Below are positions 20,000 through 31,844 of a stretch of DNA of 64,000 nt, piece by piece. The DNA is from Lunularia cruciata. Taxonomy: Eukaryota > Streptophyta > Marchantiopsida > Lunulariales > Lunulariaceae. The notes under the pieces were generated by a model. The model had not been told where the DNA came from. It was given only the letters and a program-made list of their open reading frames with translations, and ran no database searches. Position 1 is the stretch's first letter. Every line of letters begins with the position of its first letter. The stretch lies in the NCBI GenBank assembly GCA_948567375.1, contig OX419755.1, positions 43,033,001-43,097,000 on the forward strand, in the 5' to 3' direction. The translations under genes were made by a program, and so were the position numbers.

Positions 20000-20344
20000 T
20001 TAAAATTTCTCTCCTCTACCCTGCACTCCTTCAAGGTATACTCCCTGCCATTTGTTCATCTGGCCACTGTCATGCTCAATAGCACTTTTGTTTTCTCTCT
20101 CCTTCTGCCGCAGACCAAGGCCATGCAACCTTTGAAAATCTCTCTTCAATAGTTCACTCCTGTCCAGACCAAGCCCTGGAGACTCTCGCTCCTTCACTCT
20201 AAACAGTCTCTCATGCACTTTGTCTAGTCTCTCATTTGCTCTATCCAGTCTTTCATTCACTCTGTCCAGTCTCTCATTCACTTTGTCCAGTCTCTCATTT
20301 ACTCTGCCCAGTCTCTCATTCACTCTGCTCAGTCTCCCCTTCAT
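20000..20344 (-). other. 114-codon frame with seven-residue repeats
   Basis: On the minus strand the repeated DNA reads as RVNERLD, RVNERLG, RANERLD and similar, about seven consecutive heptads, then a basic, non-repetitive tail. A strict seven-residue period with Leu at a fixed place is the pattern of a coiled coil. There is no other support for expression: no recognisable domain, and it sits inside a non-coding-looking insert. It may simply be a 21-bp minisatellite open by chance. Confidence 0.35.
20211..20337. repeat. 21-bp minisatellite
   Basis: About six tandem copies of a unit like CTCTGTCCAGTCTCTCATTCA, each differing by one or a few bases. Confidence 0.85.
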
Positions 20345-20759
20345 GAGAATTCTTCACTGTTACATTTTCAATAGCACATCCTCTACATTCAAAATTCATT
20401 CCATGTCCACTCTTCACAAAAAACATTCTTCATTCAAAATTTGCTCTCCTATCAACATTCTCACAATAAACATCCTTCCACATTCAAAATCATTCCATGT
20501 CCAGCTAGAGCAACCCTAACACAAATCTACCCATGTCATAGGCTACTACTCAGGGAAGCCAACCTTCAAAGTCTCTCCTATCTTGTGCAAGGCAAAGTCA
20601 GACTCTCTAATTTCTTCTCCTGCTCCCGCCCTAGTTCAGTCCTTCCTGCAGATTTCAACTCCTTCTCTTCTCCACTGTTCCAAATCAATGACCAAGCAAA
20701 ACTCAAAAATATCCTACTCCTGCAACAGCCATAGGCCTCCACTCTCAAAATTTCCCCTC

Positions 20760-22460
20760 CTCCTATCACAGCCCTAAGGCATCTCAAAAATTTCCTTTGC
20801 CCTACAACACTCTCACTCAACCTTCGAATTTCTTCTTCTGGCCCTATCACAGCCCTAAGGCATCTTGAAAATTCCTCAGCCCTCAAGACTCTCACTTAAC
20901 TTTTGAAAATCATCTCTTGGCCCTGTCACAGCCCTAAGGCATTTCAAAATTCCTCCCTGGCCTGCAGCACTCTCACTCAACTTTCCAACTTTCCCTTCCT
21001 GTCACAGTCCTAAGGCATTTCAAAATTCCTCCCTGGCCTGCAGCACTCTCACTCAACTTTCCAACTTTCCTTTCCTCTCACAACCCTAAGGCATTTTGAA
21101 ATTCCTCCCTGGCTTGCAGCACTCTCACTCAACTTCCCAACTTTCCTTTCTTGTCACAGCCCTAAGGCATTTCAAAATTCCTCCCTGGCCTGCAGCACTC
21201 TCACTCAACTTTCCAACTTTCCTTTCCTGTCACAGCCCTAAGGCATTTTGAAATCCCTCCCTGGCCTGCAGCATTCTCACTCAACTTTCCAACTTTCCAA
21301 CTTTCCTTTCCTGTCACAGCCCTAAGGCATTTCAAAAATTCATCTTTGGCCTTGTAAGATTCTCACTCAACTCCTGAAAACTTTCTTCTCCTGTCACAGC
21401 CCTAAGGCATTTCAAAAATTCCTCTCTGGCCTTGCATGACTCTCACTCAACTCCTGAAAACTTTCGTCTCCTGTCACAACCCTAAGGCATTTCAAAAAAT
21501 CCTTTGTGGCCCTGCAAGACTCTCACTCAACTCCAGAAAACTTTCCTCTCCTGTCATAGCCCTAAGGCATTTCCAAAATTCATCTCTGGCCCTACAAGAT
21601 TCTCACTCAACTCTTGAAAACTTTCTTCTCATGTCATAGCCCTAAGGCATTTCAAAAATTCATCTCTGGCCCTGCAAGATTCTCACTCAACTCCTGAAAA
21701 CTTTCTTCTCCTGTCACAGCCCTAAGGCATTTTGAAAATTCATCTCTGGCCCTGCAAGATTCTCACTCAACTCCTGAAAACTTTCTTCTCCTGTCACATC
21801 CCTAAGGCATCTCAAAAATTCCTCAGCCCTCAAGACTCTCACTCCACTTTTCGAAATTCATCTCCTGGTCCTGTCATAGCCCTAAGGCACTCTCAAAAAT
21901 CCTTCTTTGGCCCTGCAAGAGTCCCTCTCAACCTTCAAAAAATCTCCTGGCCTGTCACAGCCCTAAGGCACTCTCTAAAATTCCTTAGCCCTCAAGACTC
22001 TCACTCCACTTTTTGAAATTCATCTCCTGGTCCTGTCACAGCCCTAAGGCACTCTTGAAAATTCCTTAGCCCTCAAGACTCTCACTCCACTTTTTGAAAT
22101 TCATCTCCTGGTCCTGTCACATCCCTAAGGCACTCGAAAAAATTTCTCAGCCCTCAAGACTCTCACCCCACTTTTTGAAATTCATCTCCTGGTCCTATCA
22201 CAGCCCTAAGGCACTCTCAAAAATCCTTCTCTGGCCCTGCAAGAGTCCCTCTCAACCTTCAAAAAATCTCCTGGCCCTGTCACAGCCCTAAGGCACTCTC
22301 AAAAATTCCTCAGCCCTCAAGACTCTCACTCCACTTTTTGAAATTCATCTCCTGGTCCTGTCACAGCCCTAAGGCACTCTCAAAAATCCTTCTCTGGCCT
22401 GCAAGAGTCCCTCTCAACCTTCAAAAAATCTCCTGGCCTATCACAGCCCTAAGGCACTCT
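20760..22460. repeat. ~80-bp minisatellite array, about 20 copies
   Basis: The anchor CCCTAAGGCA recurs about every 77-81 bases across 1.7 kb. Units share TGTCACAG, the anchor, a TCAAAAATTC stretch and TCTCACTCAACT. In the last third (from about 21800) two unit types alternate, one with CAAGAGTCCCTCTCAACC and one with CAAGACTCTCACTCCAC, giving a higher-order unit near 150 bp. The period is not a multiple of three, which argues against a coding repeat. Confidence 0.92.
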
Positions 22461-23018
22461 CCTTTCTTGAAAAAATCTCCCCCTCCCCCTGTCCTATCCC
22501 AGCCTTGGAATCCTTACTCAAAAGAACTCCCCTCTCTTGCCACAACCTTGCTCCTTCTCCTTGCAGTCCTTCTCTCAAAAAAACCCCAACTCCCTGCTGC
22601 CCTTCCCCAAGTCTAAGCCTCTCTCCCTAAAATCCCTGTCCAGCCCTATTCCTTATCCAAGCAGACCTTTCTCCCAAAACTTTTCCTCCTTATTCCTGGC
22701 TGTTTTGTGCACTTTTTCACAATTCCCAAAACCCTATGCTATTGCCCCTAATTAAAATACTCTTGGCCCCAATAACAAACTTCCTAATAACAAACTCCAG
22801 CGCTTAAGTGACATGCTAATAAACCCCAAGCTTATGTAACCTTAAAGAAAATCCACCACTCAATTCCCTTCTTCCCTTAACACAAGAGAAAATCCTTGAG
22901 CTTACAAGAACACAAACAACTACCGGTTTCACCATAACATAAACCCTTGAGTTCAATAACATGGAAAACTTACTCCAAATGGTACCACTACTACGTGTAG
23001 ATTATTTTCCAAACAACA

Positions 23019-23423
23019 CCGCATGATCACCTCCAATTTGGTTTGTGACTTCAATCCCCTCACAAATCAATCCAGAACTTCACCTTCTTGTATATTTGGA
23101 ATCTACTTGATGATGTTTTGAAATTGCATGAGGTAGCTCCTTATAGAGCCAATCTACTTCAACTCCGCCAATTTATCTTATGTGGGGCTTTGGGTGGCTT
23201 TTATAGTTTGAAATCAACCAAGTATTACATCCTTGAATTTAACCCATGTCAAGATTGGTGCAACAATCTATCATTCAGTTTGCTCTACTCGGAATTGCCA
23301 CCAAAGTTTTGCCACACCATCCAATTGGCTAGAAGCCAAGAGAATTTATTTCTGTTCATCTTGAAGATTTGTAGCTTCAAAGTAACATTTGTAGTCAAAC
23401 ACAAAATTCTCCCCTATGCTTAG
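23019..23423 (-). pseudogene. B1 gag, 5' part
   Basis: Minus-strand translation gives YKCYFEATNLQDEQK, SSQLDGVAKLWWQF, WVKFKDVILG and FVRGLKSQTKLEVIMR, the order of a Retrotrans_gag domain. Several in-frame stops interrupt it. The segment ends at the 3.4-kb insertion. Confidence 0.75.
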
Positions 23424-23865
23424 AATATTCTTGCCTTAAAACACATTGGGTTTTGGAAATCAGATTTAATCTTCTCCATCTTGAATTGGTGCTCTCTCTA
23501 TGTGTTCTTGTCGTTAATGGTCTTGTTCATCCAACAATCGAGTAAGGTGCTTGATTTGTTGTTGCATAGCAATGATAACATCTTGTATTGTCGCCATGGC
23601 TACTACTCTATCCCACTATTCCCAATTTATCTAACTTATTAACACATAGATGCAACACATCCATCATTCTCTATAAGTTACAACCGGAAGTATCAAGGGT
23701 TCTTCAGACAAGGTGATCATATGAAAAAATTGCTGCCCAAAGTGCAAGGTGATGAATTGTGTGTAGCAATGCTTGGGTAATACCTGGACACAAAAATCCC
23801 AATGGTTTGGTGGAAGTGGATTTGGTGGTCCATAAATTGCATCCATCCTATTCCTACTCTAATAC

Positions 23866-23877
23866 CAATGTTAAAGT
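23866..23877 (-). other. B1 primer-binding site, tRNA-iMet type
   Basis: Plus strand ACTCTAATACCA next to the LTR. On the element strand this is TGGTATTAGAGT, close to the common plant TGGTATCAGAGC complementary to initiator tRNA-Met. Confidence 0.7.
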
Positions 23878-24000
23878 CCAAGATCAAGGAGAGAGATAGG
23901 AGAATGGAAGTTTACATTGGGACACTTGAATGAGGGAAAACTCCAAATGCATAGCATGAGCTTTGGCTCTTGTATTTATAAGGAGCATACAAGGCACTTC

Positions 24001-24222
24001 AAAAGCTTCTCAAGAAGCTTCCTTGAGCCACTTTCTTGGAATGCAAGCCAAGTTAACTGAGAAGCTTCTCAAAAAGCTTCCTTCTAGAAGCTACTTACTT
24101 GGCATGCAAGCTAAGCTAGTTGGAAGTTTCTAGAAGCTACCTTCTACAAGCTACCTACTTGGGTTGCAAGCTAAGCTAGTCAGGAAGCTTCCCAAGAAAC
24201 TTCCTAGATACTTCTAGAATAT
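24001..24222 (-). promoter_or_regulatory. Heat-shock-element-like array in B1 5' LTR
   Basis: Contains repeated GAAGCTTC and TTCTAGAAG blocks. At 24123-24135 GAA-2-TTC-2-GAA is in perfect 5-bp spacing. Blocks sit in degenerate ~60-bp repeats containing TTGCAAGCTAAGCTAG. The TATA motif is about 20 bp beyond the array on the element strand. Response to heat is inference from motif. Confidence 0.6.
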
Positions 24223-26119
24223 TGTGACAACCCGGCAAATATCACTTTTGCGGTAATCATGTAAGTAAAGTTTGTTCCCATAGAGATACGATTCAAAATT
24301 GGTCAAATATGAAGTCAAACAGTAACACTATAGTTCTTCTGGTTGCGTCTTTAAGCTCTTAGGTAGAAACTACACCCAGAAGAGAATAACAAGCACTAAT
24401 TCGTAGTCTTGTCACAAATTAGTACTCCTTAATCACAGCTCTTTCAATTCTTTCCAAACAATCTTTATTGTGATGATTCAGGCTCTCCCAAAAATGGCAC
24501 TTCATTGCAAAACAACTTTGCCTCATAATTTTGTTCCACCCCTCCACTGAAGGCACAACTTCCTCGATCAAAATTGCTTCCTATCAACACTACGCTGCAC
24601 TCACAAATGCAAAATACTACCAACATTACAATTCCTCTCAGATCTATCAAGGCATTGCTTTGATTGCACTTCACTCAGGATCAAACACACAGAATGAAGA
24701 TCAAGGCTGTGGAATCCAACATCCAACAAGCACATTGACTTGCACTTCAAATTTCTCCACACACTCACAAATACAATTACAAAGCTGATACTCAAAATCA
24801 AGCTCAAGTGACGAGTACTGCTTCACAGCACTTCGCTTTATCTATTCTCAGAAATAATGAGCATTGAACAACATAAGACTGAAAATTCCACTCTTAAATA
24901 GTGAAGCAATCAATAGTTATCTTCCTAATGTACCGCTTCTTTATGACTCTACAAACCTACAGATTCGAAATGACAATGCACCTCTTCATATCGGCCTATT
25001 CAAATCTCAAATATGTTTCTAATCCAATCTGATATCTACTTCTTCCTTGGCTTTCAAACCCGAACTTGAAGTAACGTTACTTCTTACTACTCTGTCCTTG
25101 GGTTTCACAACTCCTAATTCCTCCACTAATTCTAACACTTCTCCTTCCTGATTTGCAATTCCTATCATAATTAGGCCTTCTAAATCTCTATCTCCCGACC
25201 CACTCTTCTCTAAAGTGTCAAATGTCAAATCCAAAGACACCTGTAGTCCTACCTCTCTTACTTTGGGTCTAACTACTATCAATTCCTTTACTAATTCTAC
25301 TATGTCATCATCAAGAATTGTAATTGAAAATATGAATACACTATCTACACCTTCAATTTGTAACCCACTTTCCCCTAATCACTCATGTAACTGACCTAAA
25401 GACACTTACAATCTGATCTTGCACTTCAGGTTTATTCACTACTGCTACTTTTCCTTCAATTCATATTCCGTCTTCAATCAGAACTGAAATTGAAGTCATG
25501 GGTATCTTAACTATCTTCTTTCCCTACTCTAACTTCCTCTTATCCCTCGGGAAAAACTCTTGAAGTCACCTTCACTGCACTCCGAGGTCCAACTTCCTTG
25601 GGTTGAATCATATTTGTCTTGAGGCAAAGTCTTTAGACCCAAAGTCATGTAAACCCAAAGTCCGAAGTCCGAAGTCACATTGACCCAAAGACACCAAACT
25701 ACTCTTCACATCTACTCCCAAAATTTCAAATGCTTGTAACTTCTTCTACAGACCTCCAAACTTTGCAATTTTGGTGGCAATGGAAAGCCTTGAACAAAAC
25801 GCTTTCAACAAGATATAGGACGTTTGATTTAGACTTGTGAAAATTGAGATATGGCCCCCGTATTATTCCTAACTTGTAACCTTCATTCCGATGCAAACAA
25901 ACCCTCCTTCGGCATCTAGTCCGAGTTTTTCCCTCCTCTGACACGAAGTAAGCTTCTTTGGGTCTAATCCAATCCGAGTCCTTCTTCCTCTAACACAAAA
26001 TTGACTTCCTTGAGCTTGATCAAAACACAAGTTTCCCCTCATTTCTTCTCCATTTGGTTTCAATTTGGTTTCAACAAGGCACTTCTTCTTCAACACTCAT
26101 CCAAAATGTGGGTACCACA
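24223..26119. mobile_element. 1.9-kb probable solo LTR inside the B1 5' LTR
   Basis: Starts TGTGACAACCC and ends GTACCACA, flanked on both sides by AATAT (24218-24222 and 26120-26124). B1 LTR sequence is contiguous across it when one AATAT is removed. No retrotransposon coding domain is visible inside, and its short frames carry no motif. TG/CA ends, a 5-bp duplication and no internal genes fit a solo LTR from an unidentified family. Confidence 0.85.
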
Positions 26120-26196
26120 AATATTCTAGACTAATTTCTCTTGTTTGCTACCTTGTTAGCCCTACTAACTTCATTGCTAAACTCCATATTGTTACA

Positions 26197-26249
26197 AGGA
26201 TAGTAAAATGCAAGTAGTACCCCTTCCATCTTAGAGCTATAATTGGTAC
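26197..26249. other. Short spacer between B1 and A3
   Basis: Begins with AGGAT, the right target duplication of B1; otherwise nothing recognised. Confidence 0.7.
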
Positions 26250-26927
26250 TATGAACCAGTTTGTCTCTCATTTAGGATGAACCTTTGATGGTCATTAAGG
26301 TAGCACACTATGGACTAAGAAGGCAAGAAACTCCAACTCCATTGCACTCTTCCAATGTTAGAACTCCAAGACTCCAAGATCTTGCTCACTAGAGTTTAAT
26401 GAAAGAGAAATAGTTGCAAATGAAAGGATTTTGTACCCCTCACCCCTAGCTTATATGCTTGTGAAAAAGTTATACACCAAAGCTATTGATTACCCAAGTA
26501 ACTCAAGCTACTAGGCCAAAAGTCTAAAAGTCTAATGGAATATCCAAGCACATGGGAATAATCCCATGGGTAGGTCGTCTTATCCTCACCTACCAACTAA
26601 GTCAAAAGTTCCTTCACATGGGTTATCCTTGCACAACAAAAAAATCTGCACCAACAAGGCTTGTGGGCCCAAGACTTCTCAATTGTTTCCGCAAAGTCAA
26701 ATAACTAGAAACAATACCAAGTCAATACACTTAAAGACAAAATAGTGATGCTCACTCTTTTCTCTTCCTCTAGAATAGGGTCACTTCTATCTTAGCTAGG
26801 ACTAACTCTAGCTAATCATGACTAATGTAGAAGCTAAGCTTAATTCCATATAGTTAATACTTCTCCGATACTTGCAATACAAAACTTAATATCCTTATAG
26901 AGCATACATGCATCAATGGATGTTACA
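26250..26927 (-). repeat. A3 3' LTR
   Basis: About 678 bp, homologous to the A2 LTR. Its first bases are TATGAACC instead of TGTGAGCC, and it ends GATGTTACA. Internal sequence starts with TTTACTCTTGGGC, the decayed polypurine tract. Confidence 0.85.
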
Positions 26928-26999
26928 TTTACTCTTGGGCTGAGATTTCACTTTGTCCTTGGAGTGAAATTCCCTTTACCTTCTATGATACAACTTCAA

Positions 27000-28250
27000 G
27001 TTATCATGGTTAATCCTATTAAAGTGTCTCCCTCCCATCTCCTTGAGATCATACATGTAATTGCTCCACACCTTCTTCACTATGAAAGGTCCAAAGTACT
27101 TAGGCAAGAACTTCTTTTGCACCTTCTTGAATCAAATAGAATCAAACAACATTACCCAATCACCTTCCTTGAAGGGCTCTACCTTCTTCTTGCTTTGCCT
27201 CTTGTCATAGCTCTCCTTTGGTTTCCTTTGGGCTTGCTCTATTCAAAACATAGCAATTGCTCTTGCCTCTTCTAATTCCATGAACTATTCCTTCCTTGAC
27301 TTCTCTATATCACCTCCTTGTGCCTTCTTCAATTTCCTTTTAATGCTTTGATAAGTAGGAAGATCAAAGTTAATAGGTAAAGTAGACTCAATATTATATA
27401 CCAAATGAAATGGAGAACATCTGATGGATGTCTTTGTGGTTGTCTTATACTCTCACAAAACTGTATGAATCTTCTTGTCCCAATGATGTTTTGCACCTTC
27501 TAATTTTGCATCTTTGGTAGACATCATGCACAATGTTTGATTTGTTCTCTCTACCAAGCCATTGGATTTTGGCTTATAGGAAGTAGTCACTCTATGTGTG
27601 ATAGAGAAATGTCATAGCATAGCTATATTGATACTTCTTATAAACTCTCCTCCTCTATCAAAAACCAACTCCAAAGAGCACCCAAACCTAGTCATGATGT
27701 GTTTATAAAGAAATTTACCAACTTCATCTTCATTTTTGTCTCTTGATAGTCTAGTCTCAACCCACTTGGTAAGGTAATCAATAACTAACACAATGTACCA
27801 ATTGTTCCTTGGGGTTATATTGAGAGGATTTAAAGTCAATTCTCTACTTCTCAAAAGATCCAAGCAATGGAATTGATCTAATAGGTAGAGTAGAGGTAGA
27901 CTTCCTAGCAAAAACTTGAAAGACATTACAAGTTTTGCAATAATCAAGAAAATCCTAAAAAATTCCCTTCCAATGGTGACCTGCATCTAAAATCTTGAAA
28001 TTGGTCACATTTCTTGCAAAGTAATCCCTACATACCAAAACATCATGAAACTCCTTTATGAGTAAGATAGACTACTCCTTACCCACTGCTCTTTGAAGTA
28101 GAACATCTGCTCCATGATGGAAAAGGATTGTCTACACCATTTTGTAAGGTTTAGATCTTGCCACATGGGTCTTCTCCTCCCTAGCATGCATCCCATCAGG
28201 ATAGTTACTTCATGTAACAAGTCCACAATCTCCTTGTACTCCATTCAAAC
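27000..28250 (-). pseudogene. A3 integrase region, decayed
   Basis: The best open piece, 27612-27986, has YLTKWVETR, the second catalytic Asp in VFDRGGEF and the preceding TPRNNWYIVLVID. The C-terminal part around 27000-27480 is recognisable only as DNA similar to A2. The zinc-site part near 27950-28090 has stops. Confidence 0.82.
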
Positions 28251-28385
28251 CTCTTGAATGATTGAGATTAACATGAGCTCCTCATCAGAGATAGAATCAT
28301 CCATTTGCTCATTTGCATCATGATCATAGGCTCTAGATAACAAAATAGCATTTACATGTTTCTTTCTTGGCCTACCTTCAATGGT

Positions 28386-29462
28386 TTAATTATACTCAGA
28401 CAAGAGTATCATCCATCTTGCTAACCTCCCTTCCACATTAGGCTTGTTGAAGATGTATGTCAAATCTTTATGATTCATGACAATGGTGACCTTCCCTCCA
28501 ATCAAGTAGTGTTGAACCTCCTTGAGACCAAAAATCATTGCTAACCCTTCCATTTCCATGATTGAATAGATCTTCTTTGTTGAGACCATTGTCTACTAGC
28601 ATAAGCATGCACATCTTGGTGTAATTCACTAAGAGTGCATCCTATAGCTACATTGGAAGTATCAATGTAAAGAATGAAAGGATGCTTCCTCCAATCAAGT
28701 TTAGCAAGATTTGGAGCCATAAAAAGGGATTGCTTGAGCTCCTCAATAGCTTTGAGAGCCTCTTTTTCCTCCAAAATCAGTATGCATTCTAACACCCTTC
28801 TTCATGTAAATAGTCAATGCATAAGCCTTGTTGAAAAATGAGAAAGTGAATCTCCTATAGTACCAAATCATCCCCAAGAATTGGTGCAACTTTGTCAAGC
28901 TTGAAGGGGATGAAAGTTGTGAGATTTTCTTCACCTTTTCAATATCCACTACTATTCCATCCTTGGAAATGATATGCCCCAAAAACAGACCTTCTTCACA
29001 ACCAAAGATGCACTTCTTTGGGTTGAGTGATGCATTTGCTTCATCCAAGCATTGCAAAACTTTGACCAAGTGCTCAAAGTGCTCCTCCTTGCTCCCATAG
29101 ACACAAAGGTCATCAATGAAATCTCTCACAAATTTCCCATTAAAAGGTTGAAACACCTTGTTCATGAACCATTGAAATGTAGCAGGAGCATTACAAGCCC
29201 AAAAGGCATGACCTTGAAAGTGTAAGTTCTCCAAGGTGTGGTGAATATGGTGAGTTTTGATTCTTAGGTGCAATCTTGATTTGATTATAATCACTATAAC
29301 CATCTCCAAAATTGTACTTCTCATGACCCGCAACCTCTTCAAGATCTCATCAATGAATGGCAAGGGGTAGTAGTCCTTCTTAGTGATAACATTGAGCTTC
29401 TTGTATTCAACACATACCCAAAGCTTACCATTCTTTTTTTTCACAATCATTACTGGAGACAC
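28386..29462 (-). pseudogene. A3 reverse transcriptase and RNase H, decayed
   Basis: 28743-29462 has the RT start (MIVKKKNGKLWVCVEYKKLN), a frameshifted palm at FGDGYSGYNQI, then NAPATFQWFMNKVF and the catalytic FIDDLCVYG. 28541-28795 and 28386-28589 hold RNase H pieces: ILYIDTSNVAIGCTL and MNHKDLTYIF, where the usual TDH is lost. Frameshifts separate all three. Confidence 0.88.
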
Positions 29463-29678
29463 CCATTCTAACTCTCCATCTCAAAAATAAACTCAACCTC
29501 CTTGAGCTTATCAATCTCCTTCTTCACAACCAAAGCTATTGGTGGGCTAATGTGATGCTACTTTTGTCAGTCTGGTCTTGCATTTGATTCCACCTCTATC
29601 CAATGCTCTTCCAAGGTGACTTCCTTGAGATCCTTATAACTAAAAGCAAACACATAGATAAACTTATGAAAAATCTCT

Positions 29679-31640
29679 TCAAATCTTACCTTCTTTTCCT
29701 TGATAACATTTGGACTTGAGGGTCGATAATCTCCTCTCTATCTCCTTTGATGTCAATGGTGATTTAATAAGGTCCTTCAAAACCTCTAGATTATGCACAA
29801 AGTCCATAGCACACAAGGGATGCACATCTGAATTAGATTTAAAGTCATCCTCCTCTGATGAGGTTTCTACTTCCATGCTGGTGTCCATACCTAAATCTCA
29901 TTCTTTTGAATCTGATTCCTAATAATCAAAAGAAAGTGTATCTAAATGTGAGGTATGGTTGGTATTGGTTGTTGGAATTGTAACCCAATGGTTTGATGGT
30001 CTGATTCTCAAGTATCTTTTATGCCATCAATCAATTTTTTAAGTTGCTCTTAACCATGGCCTTCCAAGTAGCAAATCATAAATTGCATCTTTCAAAACTT
30101 GGGAAATCATGAGATTTTGAGCTCCTATAATGATACTACCACCTTGTCCATCACATCTACCAATCAAACTTGTTGCTTGTTTGCCATGTTCACTACAAAT
30201 GTTGAAGGTCTAGAGGGTATCATACCTAACTTCTTCATCAACTTCTCTAACATAGTATTCATCGCAAATTCTCCATCAACAAGTGCATCCTTGATGTTAG
30301 GACCATTCACCCTCACATCAATCTTGGAGGTATATTCACAAGCTTTCCATGGTGCTTGTTTTGCATCCTCCACCTCCATTTATATCATAGCCTTTGCTTT
30401 CTTTTTTTCTCTTGCTCCTTTTAGAACTCAAACCACCCCTAGCTCCTTCCTCAAGGTAGGATTTAAAGATATCAATTGCCCCACCGTGATGTTGGCCTTG
30501 TGACTACCAACATCCTCCAACACATTGTAACTCCATTGTTGCTTTGAGATCAAGAAATCATCTATCTCCACCTTCTTCCTTGGAGTCTTTGTTTATGGTG
30601 TTGAACTAGAAGTGCAAGTACTCCTTGTGAGCATTGGACTATCCTTGCTAGGAGTGAATTCTTGAGAAGATTTTGTATTATATGCAAAATGGGCTCTCTT
30701 CTTCTTTTGTGCCAAAAGCTCCAAATTAAGACCTTTGGAGTTTGAGCATTCTCCCTTATCATACTTCTCTCCACCACATCCATGGATGCTATCCTCTTAC
30801 CTCTATTTTTCATCCAAGATATTGGGCTTCACCTCCTCCCTCATTCTATTTATTTGCCTTCTCATAACCCCTAGGCCTTCTCCCAATATCTTGGTCCACC
30901 TTTCTCTCTCCCATAGTTACACCACATTGATTTTGAGATTTGCAAGTTACTTTATGATATCTTGAAGAGGATCTTTTGGCAAAGGTGCAAGGACTAGAGC
31001 AACTACTACTTGTGGTGCCATCCTTGCCACCAAAAGATTAAAAACTCCCCACACTTGTAGAATTTTGGAAGATGCACAACCTCCTTCACCACCAAATCAC
31101 TCTCATCCGCTTCCAAACTCTCCTCCATAAAAATTGTAATCTTGATAGCTTCTACCTTGGAAGAAGGTTTCTCATATCTTGCCTTGGTCCAATTTTTAGT
31201 TTCAACTCTCTCACAAAATTCTTGGTGAGCATGGCTCCTATCCCAATCATGGTAGTCTCCACATCTTCTCCACTCTTTTCCAATATTATGCAGAACCTAG
31301 ACTCTAACTTCTCCACTCTTTTTTCATAGACTCTCACTTTCTCTCCATCTCTTTGTTTGAGAAAGGTAACCTCACTTATCAATCTCTTATAACTCTCATC
31401 CAAAAGAAAAATCTCAATGAGTGTTGAAGTCAAACTCTCTCAAGACTCCTCTTGTACATCTCTCCTTTATCTCTTTTGGTATTTCGGCTCATACTATGTA
31501 AGAGTTGCATCCTCAAAGAAATCAAGTAGTAGTGAGGGCCATTCATTCTTCCTCCTCTCATTGTTTCCTATACAAGCCTCTCTTGAAGTCTTTCATAAAA
31601 TCCTCAAAATGCTCTCTGTTCTTGCCAAAGAAAACTAGAA
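29679..31640 (-). pseudogene. A3 gag and protease, decayed
   Basis: The protease piece at 30164-30379 has IKDALVDGEFAMN, so the active-site DGG is DGE. Gag pieces lie at 30562-30813 and 31152-31433, the latter with ESRFCIILEKSGEDVETTMIG. The stretch coding the CCHC knuckle in A2 is missing: sequence jumps from CATAACCCC to TAGGCCTTCTCCC near 30865-30875, a deletion of roughly 120 bp relative to A2. The acidic linker is at 29679-29888. Confidence 0.82.
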
Positions 31641-31844
31641 GTTTCCTCATATTAGCCTCTCACTACCTTTCTCTTCTCTATATTTTTTTCTATTTTCCTT
31701 TCACCTTATAACTAATAGATTATATAACTAGCACCATTTGAGAGTAGTCTACTCTAGGTAGTAAAAAAGGTTTCATGTAGCTCCATGCTTTTTATGGCAT
31801 GATCAAATCCAAAGTTGCAAATTAAGCAAACTCTCATAGATATT

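Larger units (their letters stand above)
19619..23018. mobile_element. 3.4-kb TG...CA insertion in B1 gag, possibly a long solo LTR
   Basis: Gag coding sequence stops at 19618 and resumes at 23019. The insert starts TGTCGGGG and ends AACAACA, giving TG/CA termini typical of an LTR. The flanks are CCCAT and CCGCAT, similar but not an exact duplication. I see no reverse transcriptase, integrase or paired internal LTRs in it. The interior is mostly minisatellite DNA. A large solo LTR, or a non-autonomous element, are the two readings. Orientation is unknown. Confidence 0.65.
15741..26196 (-). mobile_element. Ty3/gypsy element B1 with heat-shock-motif LTRs and two nested insertions
   Basis: A minus-strand element bounded by AGGAT at 15736-15740 and again at 26197-26201, a clean 5-bp target duplication. 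After removal of the 3400-bp segment in gag (19619-23018) and the 1897-bp segment in the 5' LTR (24223-26119) the element is about 5.2 kb, a normal size. Order on the minus strand: 5' LTR, tRNA-iMet-type primer site, gag, CCHC knuckle, protease, RT, RNase H, integrase, 3' LTR. The frame is broken in many places. The family differs from A in sequence, LTR and primer. Confidence 0.9.
23879..26196 (-). repeat. B1 5' LTR, interrupted by a 1.9-kb insertion
   Basis: LTR sequence occupies 23879-24222 and 26125-26196, about 416 bp in total, close to the 400-bp solo copy at 60341-60740 (opposite strand). The final 72 bp match the first part of that copy, ending at CCATATTGTTACA. A minus-strand TATAAATA lies at 23973-23980. 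Confidence 0.9.

Noticed and set aside
20211-22460. Repeat array that could be mistaken for CRISPR
   Set aside because: Units are directly adjacent with no unique spacers of constant length, and the context is a plant retrotransposon insert.
21436-22755. Several plus-strand open frames across the minisatellite
   Set aside because: The repeat period is not a multiple of three and frames differ between units; they are by-products of the repeat.
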